Shown here: positions 45,870 to 51,993 of the stretch, one piece after another
Numbering within the stretch: the stretch's first letter is position 1
Layout: every line of letters begins with the position of its first letter
NCBI GenBank assembly: GCA_018613035.1
Contig: JAGGRA010000072.1
Span: 1-51,993, forward strand
Source of the DNA: Pseudomonas sp. ISL-84
GTDB lineage: Bacteria > Bacillota > Bacilli > Bacillales > Cytobacillaceae
DNA length: 51,993 bases
Direction of reading: 5' to 3'
Program-made: the position numbers and the translations under genes
Notes under the pieces: generated by a model
The model's database searches: none
Told to the model about the DNA's origin: nothing
What the model saw: only the letters and a program-made list of their open reading frames with translations

Positions 45870-46655
45870 ATGTTTTATTTGAAAATTTTCTTCCAATATG
45901 TCGCCCAATATATGAAAACGAGGATGCAGTACCGAGCAGATTTATTTGTGGAGATAATCTCAGACCTATTATTTCAGGCAGTCAATTTAATTCTTATATT
46001 GGTCGTTTTCGGCCATACGAATCTTCTTGGAGGCTGGACGAGGGATGAGATTATTTTCATTTACGGATTTTTCCTTGTCCCATATGCTCTGTTTTCTTCT
46101 TTCTTTAATATCTGGGATTTTAACGAAAGGTATATTGTCAAAGGTGAGCTTGATAGGATTTTGACCCGTCCGATCCATAGCCTGTTTCAAATTGTTTTGG
46201 AACGGATGGAGCTTGAATCCCTTTTCGGAGCCGTTACAGGAATCGCTGTAATGGTTTATGCGGGAAACAGTCTTGGCCTGGAGCTATCCTGGGCAGATCC
46301 TGTCTTATTCCTTCTTTTTGTATTAAGAGGAATGCTCGTGTATGGCGGTATTTTCATCATGATTGCGTGCATTAGTTTTTGGGCTGATGCCCGTACTTCG
46401 ATCATGCCGATGATGTACAACATTGGAAATTATGGCAGGTATCCAGTAGATATTTATAATAGTGTTATTCGCTTTGTATTAACTTGGGTGCTGCCATTCG
46501 CCTTTGTCGGTGTTTATCCTGCCGCTTACTTTTTGGGGAAGGAAGAGTGGTTTCTCTACTCATTCTTAACTCCGGTAATCGGAATCGTATTCTTTGGAAT
46601 CTCAATTCTGATTTGGAATTCAGGTGTAAAACGGTATAGAGGAGCAGGTAATTGA
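45870..46655 (+). CDS. ABC-2 type transporter permease (second subunit)
   Basis: 261 residues, six segments, with KTRMQYRADLFVEIISDL at the start and the loop YIVKGELDRILTRPIHSLFQ parallel to the first permease, showing that the two are paralogues. GGAGGGTGA overlaps the upstream stop, so coupled translation is likely. A terminator follows. Confidence 0.85.
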   Translation: MFYLKIFFQYVAQYMKTRMQYRADLFVEIISDLLFQAVNLILILVVFGHTNLLGGWTRDEIIFIYGFFLVPYALFSSFFNIWDFNERYIVKGELDRILTRPIHSLFQIVLERMELESLFGAVTGIAVMVYAGNSLGLELSWADPVLFLLFVLRGMLVYGGIFIMIACISFWADARTSIMPMMYNIGNYGRYPVDIYNSVIRFVLTWVLPFAFVGVYPAAYFLGKEEWFLYSFLTPVIGIVFFGISILIWNSGVKRYRGAGN

Positions 46656-46661
46656 AATCGG

Positions 46662-46688
46662 AGCTGGGGTATATCCCTGGCTTTTTTT
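46662..46688 (+). terminator. Terminator of the ABC-2 operon
   Basis: AGCTGGGG / CCCTGGCT stem with wobble pairs, followed by seven T. Confidence 0.7.
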
Positions 46689-46828
46689 GTGTATGTAAAA
46701 CTTTCCTCTTCGATAATAGTCTAGCTGCAGCGCAATCGCTTTTCTTGTGTGCAGACAGGCAGTCATACAGTATGCTTTAGAAGCGTATAAATAAGTTAGT
46801 TGAAGCCATTTCGAAATGAGGTTGCATT

Positions 46829-47239
46829 ATGGCATTTTATTTGTCGTTAATTCTGATTGTTTTATGCATGATTATGAGTCTGCAAACTCTTTTTTCATCC
46901 ACGAAGATAAAAGGCAGATGGGTCTCTATGGAGAATTTCCTTTATCTGATTAGTTTGTATGCTACAATCATGATTGGTTTCGGACTAATTTACATTTTGC
47001 TTGATTTGCATGGACTTGTTGTTTTAATAGATGGTACAAACTATATAGAAGCAGGATTCCTGGAACGGCTTGAGACGGGCTTTTACTTTAGTGCAGTAAC
47101 TCTATTTTCTGTTGGATATGGAGATATTAGCCCGATTGGGATTGGCAGGATGATTGCTGTTTTGGAAGCTCTGATTGGCTACGTCATACCTGCAGCCTTT
47201 GTGGCGAGAGTTGTTTTTGATGTGGAAAAGCAGACATAA
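46829..47239 (+). CDS. Small potassium-channel-like protein
   Basis: 136 residues: hydrophobic segments at about 2-20 and 37-66, a pore helix, the selectivity filter SVGYGD at 94-99, and a last segment at about 104-128. The filter identifies a two-pore-segment K+ channel (Ion_trans_2 fold); no cytoplasmic RCK domain is present, so gating is unclear. ATG after AATGAGGTTG. It stands between the ABC-2 operon and bcp with no obvious partner. Confidence 0.85.
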   Translation: MAFYLSLILIVLCMIMSLQTLFSSTKIKGRWVSMENFLYLISLYATIMIGFGLIYILLDLHGLVVLIDGTNYIEAGFLERLETGFYFSAVTLFSVGYGDISPIGIGRMIAVLEALIGYVIPAAFVARVVFDVEKQT

Positions 47240-47321
47240 CTGCCTGCCTAATGGTTGTTTTTAAGTGAAAAGTTGGATAGGCTTAAAGAAAGAAAAACTT
47301 ATCCAACGGGAGTGATAAAGT

Positions 47322-47792
47322 ATGGCAGTTGCAATTGGAGACCTTGCTCCGGACTTTGAGCTGGAGGCCAGCAATGGTAAAAAGATAAAGCTTTCAGATT
47401 ACCGCGGTAAAAATGTGGTTCTATATTTTTACCCGAAAGACATGACGCCAGGCTGTACAACACAGGCATGTGATTTCAGGGACCAGCATGAAAACTTTGC
47501 GGGCGTGAATGCAGTTATATTAGGTGTAAGCCCCGATCCGCTTACAAGACATGAAAAATTCATCGAAAAACACGGCTTGCCATTTTTGCTGCTTGCTGAT
47601 GAAGATCATAAAACCGCAGAAGCATATGATGTATGGAAGCTGAAGAAGAATTTTGGGAAAGAATATATGGGAATTGAACGTTCCACTTTTATTATTGATC
47701 AGGAAGGCAAACCCGTTAAAGAGTGGCGGAAAGTGAAAGTAAAAGGGCATGTAGAAGAAGCTCTTGAATATATTAAAGAATACCTGGCGTAG
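47322..47792 (+). CDS. bcp: Thioredoxin-dependent peroxiredoxin, Bcp/PrxQ type
   Basis: Reduces hydrogen peroxide and organic hydroperoxides. 156 residues of thioredoxin fold; peroxidatic Cys45 in [13 protein letters not shown] with resolving Cys50 five residues on, the atypical 2-Cys Bcp pattern. ATG after CGGGAGTGA. B. subtilis has its orthologue (ygaF) just upstream of perR too. No PerR box is visible in the 80 bp before it. Ends at the 47925 terminator. Confidence 0.93.
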   Translation: MAVAIGDLAPDFELEASNGKKIKLSDYRGKNVVLYFYPKDMTPGCTTQACDFRDQHENFAGVNAVILGVSPDPLTRHEKFIEKHGLPFLLLADEDHKTAEAYDVWKLKKNFGKEYMGIERSTFIIDQEGKPVKEWRKVKVKGHVEEALEYIKEYLA

Positions 47793-47924
47793 GGCTAATG
47801 CAAAGAAGATAAATATGCAAATGGGTGGCCTATTTTCAGGGGACCAAGGCTTTTGTCCATTCCTAAAAACAAGTTTTGCATATCATTTTATTAGGGCATA
47901 CCTCCTCAGATACTTTTTTCGAAG

Positions 47925-47950
47925 CGGACCTTATCTGGTCCGTTTTTTTT
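47925..47950 (+). terminator. Intrinsic terminator after bcp
   Basis: CGGACC-TTATCT-GGTCCG followed by eight T. Confidence 0.92.
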
Positions 47951-48023
47951 ATTAAAGGCTGTTTTCCAAAAGATTGCTGTTTTTAAATAGATCTGTGAAT
48001 AAAAACATTGATAAATAAGGTTG

Positions 48024-48107
48024 GTTGAATGGAGCGTAAGGTGCGAGATCCTTGAAAATGCATTCGCATTTCTTTCGTGCGGTGATGGTTCGAGGGTGTT
48101 TATTCAA
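48024..48107. repeat. Dispersed repeat, copy 1
   Basis: About 84 bp, starting GTTGAATGGAGCG and ending TTATTCAA, roughly 80% identical to 49907-49991. Contains the stem GAAAATGC-ATTC-GCATTTC. Confidence 0.75.
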
Positions 48108-48265
48108 GTCCACTCCGCTCTTCGCTGATTATCAAGGAGTGTAATCAATCTCTCCTGTCTACATTGTTTAAAAAGCAAAAAAGTTTGCAAAAACAAGCAA
48201 TGTATAGTTTATACAATTCAGACATCGGTGATATGATGATAAAAAAACAGTATTGAAGTGACTTT

Positions 48266-48712
48266 ATGAAGATTGTTTCTTCCATTTTGCCTCCGGAAAA
48301 CCTTCGTGAAGAAGTACAAAAGGAATTTCTGCAAGCGGATTTTAAGTTTTTTAGAGGAATTAAATCTGCCGGGGAATCTTTATATGATGCAGAGATATTG
48401 ATTACATATGGAGAAGATTTAACGGAGGACCATATACATAAATCGAAGAGGTTAAAATGGAACACGGTGATGTCCGCCGGAATGGATGAAATGCCTTTTA
48501 AAGCTTGCAAGCAAAAAGGAATCCTTTTAAGAAACGAGCCGCTTCCAAAGGGTCATCCTTTCTGGAAAATGGAGAATGTAACTGTCATGCCTCAACTCTC
48601 AAGCGTTACTAAAATACCGCGATCTTTTGAAATTTTTAAGCATAACCTTCATACATATATAAAAAATAACAAAGATTACATTAATGTGATTGACCTAGAA
48701 AGAGGGTATTAA
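48266..48712 (+). pseudogene. D-2-hydroxyacid dehydrogenase with internal in-frame deletion
   Basis: 148 residues where the family has about 310. Residues 1-90 match the N-terminal catalytic half (ILITYGEDLTEDHIHKS, VMSAGMDEMPFKA); residues 91-148 match the extreme C-terminus (EPLPKGHPFW, FEIFKHNLHTYI, VIDLERGY). The whole NAD-binding Rossmann domain and the catalytic Arg, Glu and His between them are missing, yet the frame is kept across the junction (about 48536). A second small gap lies at TKIPRSFEIF. The product cannot bind NAD by the normal means and is probably non-functional; the intact frame suggests the loss is recent or that the remnant is tolerated. Confidence 0.8.
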
Positions 48713-48713
48713 G

Positions 48714-49271
48714 GTGAAAATTTATACAAAAACTGGAGACAAGGGAACCACTTCTTTAATATACGGGCAGAGAGTCAATAAAGATGATATTCGTGTAGAG
48801 GCTTACGGTACTTGTGATGAAGCTAACTCCATGATTGGGATGGCATTAAGCCACTTAACAGCCGAATTTTTTACAGATAAAGAAATGATAGAAAAAGTTT
48901 TTCACAAAGTACAGACTGACTTGTTTCACGCTGGGACAGAGCTGGCAACGCCCAAAGGCAGGGAAGTTAAATGGGTTATATCAGAAGAGGATATCGATTT
49001 CATGGAAAAGCAAATCGATGAATGGGAAGCAGAACTTGCTGCCCTAACTAACTTTATTCTTCCAGGCGGTCATCCATCTGGAGCTGCCTTCCATGTGGCA
49101 AGAACAATTGTAAGGAGGGCTGAGCGGTGTGCGGTCTCCCTGGGGGAAGATGTAAACCCGCTGGTTCTGGCCTATTTAAATCGTTTATCAGATTTGCTGT
49201 TTGTCTCAGCTCGCTTTGTAAATCATCACTTAGGATCCAGTGAACATACATTGCATGCTGATAAAAGCTGA
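48714..49271 (+). CDS. pduO: Corrinoid adenosyltransferase, PduO type
   Basis: Transfers the adenosyl group of ATP to cob(I)alamin. 185 residues of the PduO/CobA2 helical fold: MKIYTKTGDKGTTSL binds ATP, GTCDEANSMIG and ARTIVRRAERCAV are family signatures with the catalytic-site arginines and glutamate. GTG start at 48714 after AGAGGG, one base after the preceding stop, so translation could be coupled. B. subtilis YvqK is the counterpart. No other cobalamin genes are nearby. Confidence 0.9.
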   Translation: MKIYTKTGDKGTTSLIYGQRVNKDDIRVEAYGTCDEANSMIGMALSHLTAEFFTDKEMIEKVFHKVQTDLFHAGTELATPKGREVKWVISEEDIDFMEKQIDEWEAELAALTNFILPGGHPSGAAFHVARTIVRRAERCAVSLGEDVNPLVLAYLNRLSDLLFVSARFVNHHLGSSEHTLHADKS

Positions 49272-49298
49272 CTTCCCTCTATTAAGGTGTTTGTAATA

Positions 49299-49328
49299 TT
49301 GACAAATGTGGTAAAAAATTAGTACACT
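49299..49328 (+). promoter_or_regulatory. perR promoter
   Basis: TTGACA (49299-49304), 18-bp spacer, TACACT (49323-49328), immediately followed by the PerR box. Confidence 0.7.
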
Positions 49329-49330
49329 AT

Positions 49331-49345
49331 TTATAAAGATTATAA
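49331..49345. promoter_or_regulatory. PerR box (autoregulatory)
   Basis: TTATAAAGATTATAA matches TTATAATNATTATAA at 13 of the 14 defined positions. It covers the expected transcription start of perR, as in B. subtilis, where PerR represses its own gene. Confidence 0.85.
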
Positions 49346-49380
49346 AGTAATAATATTTGTTGGAAAAGAGGTGCATGGCG

Positions 49381-49818
49381 GTGGCGCAAATGGAATTAAA
49401 AGAGGCGCTGGATACTTTGAAAGAGACAGGAGTCCGTATCACTCCGCAGCGTCATGCAATACTTGAATTTTTAATAAACTCCATGTCACACCCGACTGCA
49501 GACGATATATACAAAGCATTAGAAGGTAAATTCCCTAATATGAGTGTGGCTACAGTTTACAATAATTTACGAGTATTCCGTGAGGTTGGCCTGGTAAAGG
49601 AACTGACATACGGAGACGCATCGAGCCGCTTCGATTTTGTAACTACTCACCATTACCATGTCATTTGTGAGAGCTGCGGCAAGATTGTAGACTTCCACTA
49701 TCCTGGTCTTGATGAAGTAGAACATCTTGCTTCACATGTAACAGGTTTTAAAATCAGCCATCATAGAATGGAGATCTATGGAACCTGCCCTGAATGTGCA
49801 AGCAAAGAAGCTCACTAA
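49381..49818 (+). CDS. perR: Peroxide-responsive repressor PerR
   Basis: Fur-family regulator sensing H2O2 by metal-catalysed histidine oxidation. 145 residues from GTG at 49381, 7 nt after GAGGTG. That start gives the B. subtilis length and puts every known ligand at its usual number: His37, Asp85, His91, His93 and Asp104 for the regulatory metal, Cys96, Cys99, Cys136 and Cys139 for structural zinc. An ATG at 49375 is too close to the ribosome site. DNA-binding helix [15 protein letters not shown] is intact. Its promoter carries a PerR box; bcp nearby is a peroxide-defence gene. Confidence 0.96.
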   Translation: MAQMELKEALDTLKETGVRITPQRHAILEFLINSMSHPTADDIYKALEGKFPNMSVATVYNNLRVFREVGLVKELTYGDASSRFDFVTTHHYHVICESCGKIVDFHYPGLDEVEHLASHVTGFKISHHRMEIYGTCPECASKEAH

Positions 49819-49829
49819 CCAAATAGTAC

Positions 49830-49869
49830 AAAGCTGCCGGCTGGATGCTGACAGCTTTTTCTTTTCTCT
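49830..49869 (+). terminator. Terminator of perR
   Basis: AAAGCTG / CAGCTTT stem with a 15-nt loop followed by TTCTTTTCTCTT. Confidence 0.65.
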
Positions 49870-49906
49870 TAGGATCTGTTAAAGCTTATGTTGTTTTTAG
49901 CACCCT

Positions 49907-49991
49907 GTTGATTAGAGCGGAAGGCACGAGCTCCTCGAAAATTCATTCGCATTTTCTTTGTGCGGTGTTTTATTCGAAGATACTTATTCAA
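49907..49991. repeat. Dispersed repeat, copy 2
   Basis: About 85 bp, GTTGATTAGAGCGGAAGG to TTATTCAA, paralogous to 48024-48107, with the conserved CATTCGCATTTT hairpin arm and GTGCGGTG. Confidence 0.75.
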
Positions 49992-50020
49992 CGTCCTCCG
50001 GGAGTGCGAAAATTTATAAT

Positions 50021-50048
50021 AAAAAAAAACCGGCCATTAGCTGGCCGG
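50021..50048 (-). terminator. Terminator of ygzB
   Basis: Minus-strand CCGGCCA-GCTAA-TGGCCGG followed by nine T. Confidence 0.93.
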
Positions 50049-50076
50049 CCATTTTGAATATGAAGCGGTTTAGTTA

Positions 50077-50433
50077 TTAGCTCTGCTTCGTATTTTTTTT
50101 GTTGTATTTTTCATTAAATTCAACGCCCTCAAGTTTTGGATCAAGCGTTAAGGGCTCCTTGCAATACATGCACATATCAACACGGCCCAGCATTTTCGTA
50201 TGCCTGCCGCAATTCGGGCAAACCACCTGTACGGTTTTAGTTGAAAGCATGCCGATCCAAAAATATACACCGGTGCTTGCGAGGATAAATAGCATTCCTA
50301 GCAGCATAAATATTGTCATGAGAAGAGGGGAATTTCTAAAGAAGATTCCAACGTACATAACGATAAATCCGATAAAAATTAAACTAAGGGCAAATGAACG
50401 AATTTTATTAATTTTACTCGAGTACTTAGCCAT
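50077..50433 (-). CDS. ygzB: UPF0295 membrane protein YgzB
   Basis: 118 residues: two membrane segments (about 12-30 and 38-65), then a zinc-ribbon-like tail with [20 protein letters not shown] (C-x2-C and C-x2-C) and an acidic end. Matches YgzB by sequence and position between perR and ygxA. The cysteine pairs suggest bound zinc; function unknown. ATG after GGAGGGAACAGG. Confidence 0.92.
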   Translation of the reverse strand: MAKYSSKINKIRSFALSLIFIGFIVMYVGIFFRNSPLLMTIFMLLGMLFILASTGVYFWIGMLSTKTVQVVCPNCGRHTKMLGRVDMCMYCKEPLTLDPKLEGVEFNEKYNKKNTKQS

Positions 50434-50583
50434 CCTGTTCCCTCCTAAAAGCTAACTATACCATAACCTCTTTACCTAAATAAATATTAATATAGAATGG
50501 TGTCGAAAAATGTCTCACATTTAGGAAGGATTTCATTTATAATTGTCGAAGATATATGCTATCAATAAACTGGAGGAATTATG

Positions 50584-51459
50584 ATGGAAGATATTCTCCG
50601 TCCTATTTACCAAGAACGGGCAAGCCAGACAAATACGCTCGGAGTGATCATGACCGAGAAGATTCAAAAAGCAATTCCTGCAACAGATACCTTTGATGCT
50701 GTGCTTCTGATTCTTGTAAGAGAAGCAGATGAACCTGTGTTTGTTAAGCATTACACATATAAGAATAAAAAAGCAGCTCTTCATATAGTGACAGATAAGC
50801 AGTTGCGTGAGTGGATACTGTTAGGTTCAAACCGCAAGATATTTGATTGGCTTTATAATGGAAAAGTTCTTTTTGATCGAAATGAATATATTCATAATTT
50901 GAAGGTGGAATTAAGGGAATTTCCTTTCTATGGGCGTAAATTAAAGATGGGGCTCGAGTTTGCAAAGCTGATCCGCAGGTACATGGATGGCAAAGCATTT
51001 TTTGAGAACCGCCATTATTTTGATGCTTATAACCATATTGTTCATTCCCTCCATCACCTGGCAAGGCTTGCAGTGATCGAAAATGGATTTCATCCCGAGG
51101 TAACGGTTTGGAGTCAAGTTAAACAAATTGAGCCGGAAATTATGAAGTTATATGAAGAGCTTGTTAATAGCCAGGAGCCACTGGAAAAAAGACTGGAACT
51201 GTTATTTTTGGCCAGTGAGTTTTTGATTCATTCAAGGACAAAACAAGGAATTAGCCATCTTGCTGATATTCTTGGTGAAAAAGAAGAATGGTCTATCCAT
51301 GACATTATGAACCATGAAGAACTTCATCTATATTCAGTTGACTTAAGTATGCTTCTTGAATACCTGATAGATAAACATATTATAGAAGTAGTGAATATAG
51401 ATACGAAGGGTCAAGGGGTTTATCATAGGTATTATAAACTCGGGAAAAAATTATCGTAA
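50584..51459 (+). CDS. ygxA: YgxA, nucleotidyltransferase-like protein
   Basis: 291-residue soluble protein. The N-terminal part (about 30-120; FDAVLLILVREADEP, HIVTDKQLREWILLGSNR) resembles a nucleotidyltransferase fold, followed by a helical region (FDAYNHIVHSLHHLARLAVIE) and a winged-helix-like end. It matches B. subtilis YgxA, which also lies directly upstream of an rRNA operon. Two adjacent ATG codons (50581, 50584) follow GGAGG; the second has the better spacing. Activity unknown. Confidence 0.9.
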   Translation: MEDILRPIYQERASQTNTLGVIMTEKIQKAIPATDTFDAVLLILVREADEPVFVKHYTYKNKKAALHIVTDKQLREWILLGSNRKIFDWLYNGKVLFDRNEYIHNLKVELREFPFYGRKLKMGLEFAKLIRRYMDGKAFFENRHYFDAYNHIVHSLHHLARLAVIENGFHPEVTVWSQVKQIEPEIMKLYEELVNSQEPLEKRLELLFLASEFLIHSRTKQGISHLADILGEKEEWSIHDIMNHEELHLYSVDLSMLLEYLIDKHIIEVVNIDTKGQGVYHRYYKLGKKLS

Positions 51460-51476
51460 AAAAACATTAAAAGCTA

Positions 51477-51505
51477 TTGACCTTTATTTAAATCCTTGTT
51501 ATATT
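51477..51505 (+). promoter_or_regulatory. rrn promoter P1
   Basis: TTGACC (51477-51482), 17-bp spacer, TATATT (51500-51505). First of two tandem promoters about 95 bp apart, as in B. subtilis rrn operons. Confidence 0.8.
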
Positions 51506-51571
51506 TATATCCGTCGCTGAGATATGAACAAAAAACATTTTCACAGCTGACGGATTTATTTTTAAAAAGTG

Positions 51572-51601
51572 TTGACAGTTGAATTCAACGCATGTTATAT
51601 T
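51572..51601 (+). promoter_or_regulatory. rrn promoter P2
   Basis: TTGACA (51572-51577), 18-bp spacer, TATATT (51596-51601) with an upstream TG. The spacer contains a perfect palindrome, GTTGAATTCAAC (51578-51589). The transcript would begin near the hairpin GTCGCT-TCTG-AGCGAC (51608-51623). Confidence 0.8.
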
Positions 51602-51651
51602 AATAAAGTCGCTTCTGAGCGACAAGGCAAAATATAACAAAGAGAAATTGA

Positions 51652-51797
51652 TCTTTGAAAACTGAACGAACAAAAACGTCAACGTTAATTCTTTAGTCTT
51701 TTTTAAAAAGACAACAGCGGATCGTCGATTAAGTACGCCACGTCCTGTGGCAACATCGACGTCAACACATCCGTGTGTAAGTGAGCTTAATCAACTC
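51652..51797 (+). promoter_or_regulatory. rrn leader: antitermination-like element and processing stem
   Basis: GATCTTTGAAAACTGAACG at 51651-51669 is the usual boxA-like leader sequence before Bacillus rRNA. A nested stem follows: CGTCGAT (51723) with ATCGACG (51755) enclosing GCCAC / GTGGC. Confidence 0.65.
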
Positions 51798-51993
51798 TTA
51801 TATGGAGAGTTTGATCCTGGCTCAGGACGAACGCTGGCGGCGTGCCTAATACATGCAAGTCGAGCGGACGGATGGGAGCTTGCTCCCTGAAGTCAGCGGC
51901 GGACGGGTGAGTAACACGTGGGCAACCTGCCTGTAAGACTGGGATAACTTCGGGAAACCGGAGCTAATACCGGATAATTCTTTCCCTCACATG
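51798..51993 (+). rRNA. rrs: 16S ribosomal RNA, 5' part
   Basis: GGAGAGTTTGATCCTGGCTC begins 6 nt after the inferred mature 5' end, followed by the standard GACGAACGCTGGCGGCG and, at the window edge, GCTAATACCGGATAA. Only the first 196 bases are present. The V1 loop (GGATGGGAGCTTGCTCCC) resembles the B. firmus / Cytobacillus group from memory. Confidence 0.98.

Larger units (their letters stand above)
47793..48265. other. Intergenic region after bcp
   Basis: Holds the terminator at 47925-47950, a dispersed repeat copy at 48024-48107 and AT-rich sequence. No gene recognised. Confidence 0.5.

Noticed and set aside
44028-46655. Antibiotic biosynthesis or immunity cluster
   Set aside because: The three genes are a generic ABC-2 exporter with no precursor peptide or biosynthetic gene beside them.

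Overview
The window is chromosomal DNA of a low-GC, endospore-forming Bacillaceae bacterium. It carries small acid-soluble spore protein genes (an SspK and a gamma-type SASP), strong GGAGG ribosome sites and many intrinsic terminators. A long stretch of gene order matches the Bacillus subtilis yfhD-ygxA region, ending in an rRNA operon. The first 196 bases of 16S rRNA at the right edge look to me most like the Bacillus firmus / Cytobacillus group; this is recalled, not searched.

Layout. (1) 1-4620: a tandem array of 52-bp non-coding units, then a leftward proline-utilisation cluster (putR, putP, proline dehydrogenase; no P5C dehydrogenase). (2) 4780-9470: a rightward five-gene branched-chain amino acid ABC importer with a CodY-like site before its first gene. 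(3) 9538-16206: a frameshifted glycerophosphodiester phosphodiesterase, a heterodimeric ABC exporter with one degenerate ATP site, a TerF-type VWA protein and an M20 peptidase. (4) 16207-17510: a 750-bp gap with a decayed gene end, a DnaA-box cluster and two Rex-type operators leading into a DoxX membrane protein. (5) 17560-29842: the conserved yfhE-yfhD-yfhF-recX-yfhH-sspK-yfhJ-yfhP-mutY-yfhS-fabL-sspE-ygaB-ygaC-ygaD block. It includes three small genes (yfhE, sspK, a YpzG-like protein) under 60 codons. (6) 30180-35914: a DppA-like dipeptide ABC importer in the order D-F-A-B-C. (7) 35983-43784, leftward: ygaE, a stand-alone glutamate synthase large subunit without gltD, and gsaB. A second short 52-bp-period array lies before the glutamate synthase terminator. 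(8) 44028-47792: a three-gene ABC-2 transporter, a small K+ channel and bcp. (9) 48266-51459: an internally deleted 2-hydroxyacid dehydrogenase, a PduO-type cobalamin adenosyltransferase, perR with its own PerR box, ygzB and ygxA. (10) 51477-51993: tandem rrn promoters, a structured leader and the 5' end of 16S rRNA.

Much of the window serves amino-acid and peptide acquisition and nitrogen balance (proline, branched-chain amino acids, dipeptides, glutamate). The candidate CodY and CcpA sites fit that theme. The least explained signals are the exact 52-bp repeat family, the DnaA-box cluster next to two Rex operators, and the clean in-frame loss of the NAD-binding domain in the dehydrogenase. 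I found no CRISPR array, prophage, insertion sequence or recognisable defence system.
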